From Palsa-504 sp963789225 (GTDB taxonomy: Bacteria > Actinomycetota > Actinomycetes > Streptosporangiales > Streptosporangiaceae), in assembly GCA_963789225.1 (NCBI GenBank), contig CAWBKD010000002.1:186001-250000 (forward strand): a stretch of 64,000 nucleotides of DNA, written 5' to 3'. The notes under the pieces are model-generated. The model was not told the origin of the DNA and searched no databases. It saw only the letters and a list, made by a program, of their open reading frames with translations. The position numbers were made by a program, and so were the translations under genes. Numbering within the stretch: position 1 is the stretch's first letter; each line of letters opens with the position of its first letter. Shown piece after piece: positions 36,041-43,805 of this stretch.

Positions 36041-37129
36041 GTGCCCCGGACAAGAGAACAGTCGCGCTGGCCGCTCGCGGCCGGGCTGGCCGCCGGGGTG
36101 GCCCTGGATGCGCTGCTCGGCGATCCGCGCCGCGGCCATCCGGTCGCCGCGTTCGGCGCCGCCGCCAGCGCGCTGGAATCCCGCGACTACGCCGACTCCA
36201 GGCTCCGCGGCGCCGCGCACGCGGCCGCCTGCGTCCTGGCCGCCGCCGCCCCGGCCGTGCTCATGCAGCGCCGCACGCGAGGCCGGCCGCCGCTGGAACT
36301 GGCCGCGGCCGCGCTCGCAACCTGGGCGGTCACCGGTGCCCGTTCACTCCACCATGAAGCCGAACGAGCGTTGGTAGCCGTCTCCGAGAATGACCTCGAG
36401 ACCGCGCGGACAGTGTTGCCGAACCTGTGCGGCCGCGACCCCGCCGGGCTGGACGGTGGCGAGATCGTCCGGGCGGTGATCGAGTCGGTGGCCGAGAACA
36501 CGTCCGATGCGATCGTGGCGCCGCTGCTGTGGGGCGCGGTCGCCGGGCTGCCCGGGCTGGCCGCGTACCGGGCGGTCAACACGCTGGACGCGATGGTGGG
36601 CTACCGCTCGCCGCGGTACCTGCGCTTCGGCTGGGCGTCGGCGCGCCTGGACGACGCCGCCAACTGGATCCCCGCCCGGGTCACCGCCGCGCTCACCGTC
36701 GCCATGGCCCCGGTGGCCACGCCCATGGGCTCCCGGTCGGCCGCGGCGGCGCTGCGCACCGTGCTCCGCGACGGCGGGCGTCACCCCAGCCCGAACGCCG
36801 GCCGCTGCGAGGCCGCCTTCGCCGGCGCGCTCGGCGTCCGCCTGGGCGGGACCAACGTCTACGAAGGCGTCGCCGAGGCCCGGCCTGGAGTGGGAGAGGG
36901 CCGGGCCCCGGATCCTGACGACGCCCGCCGCGCGATCCGCTTGTCCAGGGCCGTGACCGTGGCGGCCACTGGCCTGGCCGTGCTCATCGCGCTGGCGCGC
37001 CCGCGGCGATTAGAACCGCCGGGTGAAGGCGGCGAGCAGCCACACGATCAGCGCCGCGATGGCGACCCACCAGAGCACGTGGAGCGCGAATCCCGCCCCG
37101 GCGACGATCAGGATGATCAGCAGGGCTAG
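36041..37129 (+). CDS. cobD: Adenosylcobinamide-phosphate synthase
   Basis: 362 aa in the frame. CobD/CbiB hallmarks are LDALLGDPRRGHPV (residues ~24-37), VIESVAENTSDAIVAPL (~147-163) and YRAVNTLDAMVGYRS (~178-192). It is an integral membrane enzyme that attaches aminopropanol phosphate to cobyric acid. The family's usual end falls near residue 322; the last ~36 residues are hydrophilic and antisense to a small hydrophobic gene at 37010-37144. A frameshift or lost stop in this tail is possible. The next gene, cobQ, follows on the same strand after that small gene. Confidence 0.92.
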   Translation: MPRTREQSRWPLAAGLAAGVALDALLGDPRRGHPVAAFGAAASALESRDYADSRLRGAAHAAACVLAAAAPAVLMQRRTRGRPPLELAAAALATWAVTGARSLHHEAERALVAVSENDLETARTVLPNLCGRDPAGLDGGEIVRAVIESVAENTSDAIVAPLLWGAVAGLPGLAAYRAVNTLDAMVGYRSPRYLRFGWASARLDDAANWIPARVTAALTVAMAPVATPMGSRSAAAALRTVLRDGGRHPSPNAGRCEAAFAGALGVRLGGTNVYEGVAEARPGVGEGRAPDPDDARRAIRLSRAVTVAATGLAVLIALARPRRLEPPGEGGEQPHDQRRDGDPPEHVERESRPGDDQDDQQG

Positions 37130-37144
37130 TAGCAGTATCAGCAT
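37010..37144 (-). CDS. Small hydrophobic membrane protein (lmo0937-like family)
   Basis: 44 aa, missed by length cut-offs: starts MLILLLALLIILIVAGAGFA, continues HVLWWVAIAALIVWLL and ends AFTRRF. The ATG at 37144 has a perfect AAGGAGG six nt upstream. Two hydrophobic stretches and the HVLWWVA turn match the widespread small hydrophobic proteins of actinobacteria. It is encoded opposite the last 120 bp of the cobD frame. The role is unknown; some members are stress-related. Confidence 0.78.
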   Translation of the reverse strand: MLILLLALLIILIVAGAGFALHVLWWVAIAALIVWLLAAFTRRF

Positions 37145-37188
37145 GTCCGACCTCCTTCTCGGGGCTGACGGGAGGTAGAACTACCCCC

Positions 37189-38718
37189 ATGGGAACTGTC
37201 AAACCTCGCGGCGCGCTCCTCGTGGCGGGGACCGGATCTGACGCAGGCAAGAGCGTGCTGGTGGCGGGGCTGTGCCGGTGGCTGACCCGGCAGGGCGTCG
37301 CGGTGGCGCCGTTCAAGGCGCAGAACATGTCGCTGAACTCCTTCGTGACCGCCGAAGGCGCGGAGATCGGGCGCGCCCAGGCGATGCAGGCGGCCGCGGC
37401 CGGGATCGAGCCGACGGCGGACATGAACCCGGTCCTGCTCAAGCCGGGCAGCGATCGGCGCAGCCAGGTCGTGGTCCTCGGGCACGCCGAGGCGGAGGCC
37501 GACGCGGTGGGCTACCGAGCGCACGCGCCACGCCTCCGGCAGGTCGCGCTGGAGAGCCTGGCCCGGCTGCGCGCCCGCTACGACGTGGTGATCTGCGAGG
37601 GTGCGGGCAGCCCGGCCGAGATCAACCTCAGGGACACCGACGTGGCCAACATGGGCCTGGCCCGGGCGGCCGGCCTGCCGGTCATCGTCGTCGGGGATAT
37701 CGACCGGGGCGGGGTGTTCGCGGCCATGTACGGGACGCTCGCGCTGCTGCCGCCGGAGGACCAGGCCCTCATCTCGGGCTTCGTGATCAACAAGTTCCGC
37801 GGCGCCCCCGAGCTGCTGGACAGCGGGCTGACCATGCTCCGGCGGCTCACCGGAAGGCCGGTGTACGGCGTTCTGCCCTGGCGGGAGGGCTTGTGGGTCG
37901 ACGCCGAGGACTCGCTGGCCCTGAGCCAAGGGGGAGCCGGGCCGGTCGGGGAGGGGAACCATCGCTCGTTCGGGGAAAAGAATGTCCTTCGCGTCGCGGT
38001 GGTCCGGTTGCCGCGGATCAGCAACTTCACCGACGTTGATGCGCTCGCCGCCGAGCCCGGCGTGCTGGTCAGGTTCGCGGACAGCCCGGCCGGGCTGGCC
38101 GACGCGGACCTGGTCGTCCTGCCTGGATCCCGGGCCACCGTGGCCGACCTGGCCTGGCTGCGCGAGCGCGGGCTGGCCGAGGCGATCGTCGAGCGGGCCA
38201 GGCGCGGCGGGCCGGTGCTCGGCATCTGCGGCGGCTACCAGATGCTCGGCGACGAGATCGATGACCCGGTGGAATCGAGCCGGGGCCGCGTCGGCGGGCT
38301 CGGGGTGCTGCCGGTCCGGGTCAGGTTCGGCGCGGTCAAGCGGCTCGGCCGTCCGTCCGGCCGGGCGCTCGGCGCGCCGGTGGCCGGGTACGAGATCCAC
38401 CACGGCATCGCCGAGGTCACCGATCCGGCCGCCGAGGCGTTCCTCGACGGCTGCAGGCTCGGCGCCGTGTGGGGGACCAGCTGGCACGGCGTGCTGGAGA
38501 ACGACGAGTTCAGGCGCGCGTTCCTGGCCGAGGTGGCCGCGCTGGCCGGGCGGGACTTCACGCCCGCGCCCGGCACCGATTTCGCCGCGCTCCGGCAGGC
38601 CCGCCTGGACGTGCTCGGCGACCTGGTAGCCGGTCACCTGGACACCGCCGCGCTGAGCCGGCTGATCGAGGAAGGGCCCCCGCCGGGGCTGCCTGCGCTC
38701 GTCACCTCATTCCGTTGA
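37189..38718 (+). CDS. cobQ: Cobyric acid synthase
   Basis: 509 aa. The N-terminal ATPase domain has GTGSDAGKSVL (residues ~14-24) and FKAQNMSLNS. The C-terminal glutamine amidotransferase domain has the nucleophile in GICGGYQML (~345) and His in YEIHHG. It amidates cobyrinic acid a,c-diamide four times using glutamine. It stands with cobD, so the host makes or salvages cobalamin. No cobalamin riboswitch is visible upstream in the 60 bp gap. Confidence 0.96.
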   Translation: MGTVKPRGALLVAGTGSDAGKSVLVAGLCRWLTRQGVAVAPFKAQNMSLNSFVTAEGAEIGRAQAMQAAAAGIEPTADMNPVLLKPGSDRRSQVVVLGHAEAEADAVGYRAHAPRLRQVALESLARLRARYDVVICEGAGSPAEINLRDTDVANMGLARAAGLPVIVVGDIDRGGVFAAMYGTLALLPPEDQALISGFVINKFRGAPELLDSGLTMLRRLTGRPVYGVLPWREGLWVDAEDSLALSQGGAGPVGEGNHRSFGEKNVLRVAVVRLPRISNFTDVDALAAEPGVLVRFADSPAGLADADLVVLPGSRATVADLAWLRERGLAEAIVERARRGGPVLGICGGYQMLGDEIDDPVESSRGRVGGLGVLPVRVRFGAVKRLGRPSGRALGAPVAGYEIHHGIAEVTDPAAEAFLDGCRLGAVWGTSWHGVLENDEFRRAFLAEVAALAGRDFTPAPGTDFAALRQARLDVLGDLVAGHLDTAALSRLIEEGPPPGLPALVTSFR

Positions 38719-38793
38719 CCCGGGTGCCGCCACGCTCTAGGGTGCGCCTTAAGAACGCTCGTTCGGGATGCGAACCCACGACCGGAGGTCGTC

Positions 38794-39606
38794 ATGAGCG
38801 AATGGGACGTGACCAATTACGCGGCCAAGGACAACCTGCTCCAGGTCCTTAGGCGCGAAGCCGATGCGCTATTCGAGATGGCCGAGTACGGCCCCTGGAC
38901 CGCCACCACCGCCTGCCCGCGGTGGGAGGCCAGGGACATCGTCGGCCACCTGATCGACGTGACCGAGAGCTACTTCGTCGGGTTCGACGCGGCCCGTTCC
39001 GGGACCGCGGTCGCCGACGCACTGGGCCTGAAGGTCATGCAGGAGCGCCTCGATGAGGGCGCCAAGGAGCACCGCGGCCTGGACCAGTCCGAGGCGGTCG
39101 CCAGGCTCCGCTCGGACTTCGCGAAGATGATGGAGATCTGCGAGGGGCTGACCGCGGAGGAGTGGGGCGGGCTGAGCGTCGGGCACAAGTACATGGGCCC
39201 GCTGCCGTCCTTCATCTACCCGGCGTTCCAGCTCATGGACTACGGCGTGCACGGCTGGGACATCCGCCAGGGCACCGGCCGGGCGCACGCGCTGAGCGGC
39301 GACACCGCCGACCTGCTGGCGCCGCTGATGTTCATCCTGTGGCAGGTCACCACGGAGGTCCCTGCGGACATGGAGCCGTTCTCGGTCGGCATCCGCGTGT
39401 CGGGGCGCAACGCCGGGGATTACAAGGTCAGCATCAGCGGCGAGGGCCTGAGCTACGCTCTCCAGGACCTGTCCGGGGAGCCGGCCGTGATCGATTTCGA
39501 CGCGGGGAGCCTGGTGCTGACCGCGTTTGGGCGGGTCAACGCGGGAACAATCAGGGGGGACCGGGCGGTGGCCGACCAGTTCCTCAACTCGTTCTTCCGG
39601 ATCTAA
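38794..39606 (+). CDS. Maleylpyruvate isomerase-family, mycothiol-dependent type DinB enzyme
   Basis: 270 aa; the ATG has GGAGG 7 nt upstream. The N-terminal MDMPI/DinB_2 helical bundle includes ARDIVGHLIDVTESYF (~47-62), with His expected as metal ligand, and LMDYGVHGWDIRQG (~147-160), carrying a second one. The C-terminal part resembles an SCP-2-like domain, as in many actinobacterial members. Mycothiol as cofactor is known for the family; the substrate is not. Confidence 0.88.
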   Translation: MSEWDVTNYAAKDNLLQVLRREADALFEMAEYGPWTATTACPRWEARDIVGHLIDVTESYFVGFDAARSGTAVADALGLKVMQERLDEGAKEHRGLDQSEAVARLRSDFAKMMEICEGLTAEEWGGLSVGHKYMGPLPSFIYPAFQLMDYGVHGWDIRQGTGRAHALSGDTADLLAPLMFILWQVTTEVPADMEPFSVGIRVSGRNAGDYKVSISGEGLSYALQDLSGEPAVIDFDAGSLVLTAFGRVNAGTIRGDRAVADQFLNSFFRI

Positions 39607-39620
39607 GGGGCGCCCAGCCT

Positions 39621-40103
39621 ATGGACCTAGCCGCGATCGAGGCGCAGCGTGCGCGGCTGCACGCCGAATACATCAGGACCGACCGGCCGCCGAGCAGCGC
39701 GAGAGGGATCCACCACACCGCGCTGCTCAGCTCCGACGTGGAGCAGACCATCCGGTTCTACCAGGGCGTTCTCGAGTTCCCGCTCACCGAGATCATCGAG
39801 AACCGTGACTACCGCGGGTCCAGCCACTTCTTCTTCGACGTCGGTAACGGCAACCTGCTGGCCTTCTTCGACTTCCCGGGCCTCGACCTCGGCCCCTACG
39901 CGGAAGTCCTCGGCGGCCTGCACCACATGGCCATCTCGGTGACGCCGGAGAAGTGGGCCGCCCTGCGCGAGAACCTGACCGCCGCCGGGATCCCCTACCA
40001 GGAGGAAAGCGGCACCTCCCTATATTTCCGCGACCCCGACGGCGCCCGCCTGGAGCTAATCGCCGATCCCCTAGGCGAGATGTACGGCACCCACGTCCTG
40101 TGA
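39621..40103 (+). CDS. VOC-family dioxygenase-like protein
   Basis: 160 aa, ATG 14 nt after the upstream stop, so co-transcribed. A single VOC module pair: IHHTALLSSDVEQTIRFYQG (~30-49) and LHHMAISVTPEKW (~101-113), with RDPDGARLELI near the end. His in IHHTA, His in LHHMA and Glu in RLELI form a plausible metal site. Function unassigned; neighbours suggest thiol-linked metabolism. Confidence 0.88.
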   Translation: MDLAAIEAQRARLHAEYIRTDRPPSSARGIHHTALLSSDVEQTIRFYQGVLEFPLTEIIENRDYRGSSHFFFDVGNGNLLAFFDFPGLDLGPYAEVLGGLHHMAISVTPEKWAALRENLTAAGIPYQEESGTSLYFRDPDGARLELIADPLGEMYGTHVL

Positions 40104-40116
40104 GGCAAATCCCATC

Positions 40117-40170
40117 CATGATCACGACGGGTTTTAAGTCTCTGCAGACTGAAAAGTCTTCGTGATCATG
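40117..40170. repeat. Large inverted repeat downstream of the VOC gene
   Basis: CATGATCACGA (40117-40127) and TCGTGATCATG (40160-40170) are perfect complements, 11 bp each. Between them AGTCT and AGACT (40137-40141, 40146-40150) form an inner stem. It follows the stop of the VOC gene by 13 bp, and its right end overlaps the first ATG of the start-region repeats. It could be a bidirectional terminator or a small palindromic element. Confidence 0.65.
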
Positions 40171-40284
40171 AAAACCCCTCCCGCGGCGCGCGATGACCCC
40201 CTTCCCGCGCCCGGCGCGCCCGGTGACACCTACCTCCGCGCCCGGGGCGCGTCATGACACCTACCTCCCGCGCCCGGGGCGCGT
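40168..40284 (+). repeat. Three to four tandem copies of the start region of the ADP-ribosylglycohydrolase gene
   Basis: Units start at ATG 40193, GTG 40223 and ATG 40254; the last two agree in about 29 of 31 bases (…GACACCTACCTC…CGCGCCCGGGGCGCGT…). The first is more diverged, and a still weaker copy begins at ATG 40168. Only the last unit is in frame with the gene, since the second lacks one C. Each copy carries its own start codon. Confidence 0.72.
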
Positions 40285-41309
40285 TTTACGGGCTGGCCAT
40301 CGGGGACGCCCTGGGTATGCCGACCCAGATGCTGTCCCGCCCCGAGATCGTCGCGCGCTGGGGGCCGGTCCTGACCGGCTTCGAGCCCGCGCCCCCCGGC
40401 CACCCGATCGCCGCGGGCATGCCCGCGGGCGCGGTCACCGACGACACCGAGCAGGCGGTCCTGCTCGGCAGGCTCCTGGTCGCCGGGCACGGCACGATCG
40501 ACCCCCACGAGCTGGCCGGGGCCCTGGTCCGCTGGGAGCACGACATGGCCGAACGCGGCTCCCTCGACCTCCTCGGCCCCTCCACCAAACGCGCCGTCAC
40601 TGCCGTCCTGGCGGGCACGCCTCCCGAGGAAGCTGGCGCCTCCGGCACCACCAACGGCGCCGCAATGCGCATAGCCCCCGTCGGCATCGCGGTCCCCCTA
40701 GACCTCCCGGACCCCGCGGCCACCCCGGACGCTGCGGCCACCCCGACCGCCGCCTTCCAGCCTAGCTTGTCGACCCTGGTCGACCAGGTAGAAGTGGCAA
40801 GCCGCGTCACCCACAACACCGGCATCGCCCTGGCGGGCGCCGCGGCCGCGGCCGCGGCGGTGAGCGCGGGAGTCTCCGGGGCCGGGCTAGCCGCAGCCAC
40901 GGCCGCGGGAGTGCAAGCCGCGCGGATCGGGGCGGAGCGCGGCCACTGGGTGGCGGGCGCCGACGTGGCGGCCCGCATCGAGTGGGCTGTGTCCTTGGTC
41001 GCGGGCCGGGACCACACGCGGGCCGCCGAGCTGATCTACACGCTGGTCGGCACCAGCCTGGCCACCCAGGAGTCCGTGCCCGCCGCGTTCGCGGTACTCG
41101 CCGCCGTGCCCGGCGACCCGTGGCGGGCCTGCCTGCTCGCGGCCTCGCTCGGCGGTGACTGCGACACGATCGCCGCGATGGTCGGCGCCATCGCAGGCGC
41201 CTGCGCCGGAGCCGAGGCCTTCCCGCCTGAAGCGATCGCGATCATCGACGCCCACGGCCTCGAACTCGCCACCCTGGCCGACGACCTACTCGCCCTGCGT
41301 TCGAGTTGA
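40254..41309 (+). CDS. ADP-ribosylglycohydrolase family protein
   Basis: 351 aa. ARGAFYGLAIGDALG (residues ~8-22), VTDDTEQA (~61-68) and GGDCDTIAAMVGAI (~301-314) are the family motifs; the Asp residues of the last two bind two Mg ions. It removes ADP-ribose from proteins or small molecules, but some members act on other ribosyl compounds. The start codon sits in the last copy of a tandem repeat. The PfkB kinase downstream may use a released sugar. Confidence 0.93.
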   Translation: MTPTSRARGAFYGLAIGDALGMPTQMLSRPEIVARWGPVLTGFEPAPPGHPIAAGMPAGAVTDDTEQAVLLGRLLVAGHGTIDPHELAGALVRWEHDMAERGSLDLLGPSTKRAVTAVLAGTPPEEAGASGTTNGAAMRIAPVGIAVPLDLPDPAATPDAAATPTAAFQPSLSTLVDQVEVASRVTHNTGIALAGAAAAAAAVSAGVSGAGLAAATAAGVQAARIGAERGHWVAGADVAARIEWAVSLVAGRDHTRAAELIYTLVGTSLATQESVPAAFAVLAAVPGDPWRACLLAASLGGDCDTIAAMVGAIAGACAGAEAFPPEAIAIIDAHGLELATLADDLLALRSS

Positions 41310-41427
41310 CAGGCGCGGTGGCCACGTCGAGCAGGGCCGGTAACGCCCGCCCGCCCCGGCGTCCGGTGGTGCGCATGCGCGCGGTGGTGCGCGAGCGCAC
41401 CCCGGTGTCCGCAGCCCAGAAAGATCA

Positions 41428-41502
41428 TGGAAGATCCGGGTTCAGTGGAAGATCCGGGGGACTATAGACCCCTCAAACTTCCACTAAGCCCGGATCTTCC
41501 AC
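41428..41502. repeat. Mixed direct/inverted repeat structure upstream of the PfkB gene
   Basis: TGGAAGATCCGGG occurs directly at 41428-41440 and 41446-41458, and its complement CCCGGATCTTCCA is at 41489-41501. AGTGGAAG (41444-41451) also pairs with CTTCCACT (41478-41485). So at least two alternative hairpins are possible, with 13-14 bp stems. It may be a terminator or a genome-wide palindromic unit. Otherwise 41310-41551 shows nothing. Confidence 0.62.
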
Positions 41503-41551
41503 CAAAGATGCCGCCGGCCGCGGCCCGCACTAACGAGAGAAGCCAGCCCAG

Positions 41552-42565
41552 GTGAGCCATCCCTCCTTCGGCCAGCCGTTCAGCCGGCTGGTCTTCGCCG
41601 GCGAGGCGATCGTCGACCTGCTGATGTGGGTGCCCGCTTTGCCCGAACGCGGTGGTGACATGCTCGCGGGATCCTCGGCGGTCCAGGTGGGCGGCGGCTT
41701 CAACATCATGGCCGCCGCGGCGCGGCAGGGCCTGCCCGTGGTGTACGCCGGCGGGCACGGCACCGGGCCGTGGGGCGACAAGGTCCGCGACGCGCTGGAC
41801 GCCGAGGGCATCGACGTCCTGCGCCCTCCGGATCCGGACGCGGACACCGGCTTCGACGTGGCCCTGGTCGAGGCGGACGGCGAGCGCACGTTCGTCACCA
41901 GCCTGGGCGCCGAGAGCCTCCGCGAGCCCGGCTCGTGGGACGCGGTGCAGCTATGGCCCGGCGACGCCGTCTACGTGTCCGGTTACGGGCTGGTCCCGCC
42001 GGACTCGGGCCCGGTCCTGGGGGCCTGGGCGGCCGGGCTCCCGCCCGGCGTGCTGCTGTTCGTGGACCCCGGCCCGCTGGTCGCGGACATCCCCGCGGCG
42101 GTCCTGGACCCGGTGCTGAGCCGCTGCGACTGGTACAGCTGCAACCAGCGCGAGGCCGCCCTGCTCGCGGAGGTGGACGACCCGGTCGAGGCGGCCCGCC
42201 GGCTGGCCAGGCGGACCGGGCGGACCGGCGTCATCGTCCGGGCCGGACCCGGGGGCTGCGTCCTCGCGCTGCGCGTGGCCGGGCCCGGGGACCAGGCCGC
42301 CCGGGTCGGCCAGGTAGGCCAGGTCGGCCTGTCGCTCGGCCTCATCCCCGCGCCTGCCGTCGTGGCGGTGGACACCACGGGCGCGGGCGACGCCCACTCC
42401 GGGGTGTTCCTGGCCGGGCTCGCCGACGGGCTGGCCCCGGCCGACGCGGCCTGGCGCGCGAACGCGGCAGCCGCGCTGACCGTTACCCGCGCCGGGCCTG
42501 CGGTGTCCCCGTCGCTGGCCGAACTCGACGAGTTCCTAACCTCACGCCGACGCCCTACAGCTTGA
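41552..42565 (+). CDS. PfkB-family carbohydrate/nucleoside kinase
   Basis: 337 aa, GTG start. The N-terminal VQVGGGFNIMAAAARQG (~50-66) binds the sugar, and DTTGAGDAHSGVFLAG (~274-289) is the second PfkB signature with the catalytic Asp. It phosphorylates a sugar or nucleoside. Its 3' end overlaps that of the convergent sigma-like gene by 11 bp. Confidence 0.92.
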   Translation: MSHPSFGQPFSRLVFAGEAIVDLLMWVPALPERGGDMLAGSSAVQVGGGFNIMAAAARQGLPVVYAGGHGTGPWGDKVRDALDAEGIDVLRPPDPDADTGFDVALVEADGERTFVTSLGAESLREPGSWDAVQLWPGDAVYVSGYGLVPPDSGPVLGAWAAGLPPGVLLFVDPGPLVADIPAAVLDPVLSRCDWYSCNQREAALLAEVDDPVEAARRLARRTGRTGVIVRAGPGGCVLALRVAGPGDQAARVGQVGQVGLSLGLIPAPAVVAVDTTGAGDAHSGVFLAGLADGLAPADAAWRANAAAALTVTRAGPAVSPSLAELDEFLTSRRRPTA

Positions 42566-43727
42566 CGGTGAGCACGATCGTGATAGGCACCCCGCCCGGG
42601 TCGGCGGTGAGCCGCTTGGTGATCGAGATCGGGCTCTTGATGGACACGGTCACGACAACCCAGGAGCCGCTCGACTGGAGGTAGCCGGAGGACGGTGACA
42701 CCGCGATGATGGTGGTGACCGCGGTGGCCGGAAGGTGGATGGTCCAGCGAACCGGGCCGCCCACGGCGAACAGGTCAAACGTCCCAGTCGCCGTCTGCCC
42801 CTTGATTTCCGTCAGCACCAGCTTGCTCGGTTCCGCCGCCAGGGTCCCCGGTGTCTGCGAGGTCGACGGGGAGGGCGAGGGCGATGGGGAGGGCGACGGG
42901 GACGGTGAGGGCGACGGGGACGCAGACCACGAGGATGGCGCCGGGCTGGTGGGAGTCGACGCTCCGGCCGCTGGCTGGCTGGTCGTCGGCCCGTCGCCCG
43001 GCGTGGTCGGCGTGACCTTGCCCGCCGCCGCGGCCTTGTGGCTCGGCGACGATCGCGCTCCCGCCGGGATCGAGGCCGCGCCCGAGGTGGTCCCCTGGCC
43101 GACGATGCCGAGGGCGACGTTCGAGTGCGGCGACCCGGTCGACCCGCCGGCCGTCAGCATCGCGACGATCCCGCCCACCACGACCGCGAGGGTGACCGCT
43201 GCGATGGCGGCCGCCACCCGGGGATGCCGCCGGATCTGGTACCACCAGCGCGGCCCGGGCGGGAGGATGGGCTTGGGGAAACCCGTCCAGCCGAACGGCC
43301 CCGCGCGGTGCGCCACGCTCGCCCGGTAGGCGCGCCCGGTCGGCGTGTCGTCGGCGCAGGCCTTGAGCACCTGCTCGCGGAGCGCGGAGGGCAGCACCAC
43401 TTCCGGCATCGGGCCGGCGTCTGGCTTGGCGGCGAGCCTGGTCGCGGAGCCCGCGCCGGTGTCGGCCCCGAGCTGGCCCAGGCATTCGTTGCGCGCGACC
43501 GCGTGCAGCCAGGAGCGGAGCTTGTCCGGGTCGCGGAGCCCCTCGAGCTTGGCGGTGGCAATGATAAAGGTGTCCCGGACGGCGGTGGCCGCGTGCCCCA
43601 TCGGGTCGGGGTCGGGTAGCATGAACCGGCAGTAGGTGTACAGCGGCGCCGCGTAACGGTCGTACGTCTCGGCGAGCCCAACCGGGTCACCTGCGACGAT
43701 GGCCGCGACCAGTTCACGGTCCTGCAT
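42555..43727 (-). CDS. Sigma-70 region-2 protein fused to TM segment and extracellular BACON-like domain
   Basis: 390 aa. Residues ~12-85 form a sigma region 2 (YDRYAAPLYTYCRFML and LRSWLHAVARNECLG). There is no region 4. A TM helix VAAAIAAVTLAVVVGGIVAM follows near 168-188, then a Ser/Pro-rich linker with about ten SP repeats and a C-terminal Ig-like domain with SPSSGYLQSSGSWVVVTV. The layout suggests a membrane-bound sigma-like sensor. It lies 79 bp downstream of the histidine kinase gene on the same strand and may belong to that operon. Confidence 0.8.
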   Translation of the reverse strand: MQDRELVAAIVAGDPVGLAETYDRYAAPLYTYCRFMLPDPDPMGHAATAVRDTFIIATAKLEGLRDPDKLRSWLHAVARNECLGQLGADTGAGSATRLAAKPDAGPMPEVVLPSALREQVLKACADDTPTGRAYRASVAHRAGPFGWTGFPKPILPPGPRWWYQIRRHPRVAAAIAAVTLAVVVGGIVAMLTAGGSTGSPHSNVALGIVGQGTTSGAASIPAGARSSPSHKAAAAGKVTPTTPGDGPTTSQPAAGASTPTSPAPSSWSASPSPSPSPSPSPSPSPSPSTSQTPGTLAAEPSKLVLTEIKGQTATGTFDLFAVGGPVRWTIHLPATAVTTIIAVSPSSGYLQSSGSWVVVTVSIKSPISITKRLTADPGGVPITIVLTVKL

Positions 43728-43805
43728 GCGCCCTACCGTAGTTGGCTGCTGTCTCCGGCTGAGTAAGAACGACGTAACCGAACGGCGAAAGTGACAAGCC
43801 CGCGA

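Noticed and set aside
36024..37189. Cobalamin riboswitch controlling cobD/cobQ
   Set aside because: The gap before cobD is only 16 bp and that before cobQ about 60 bp; no room and no B12-box-like sequence.
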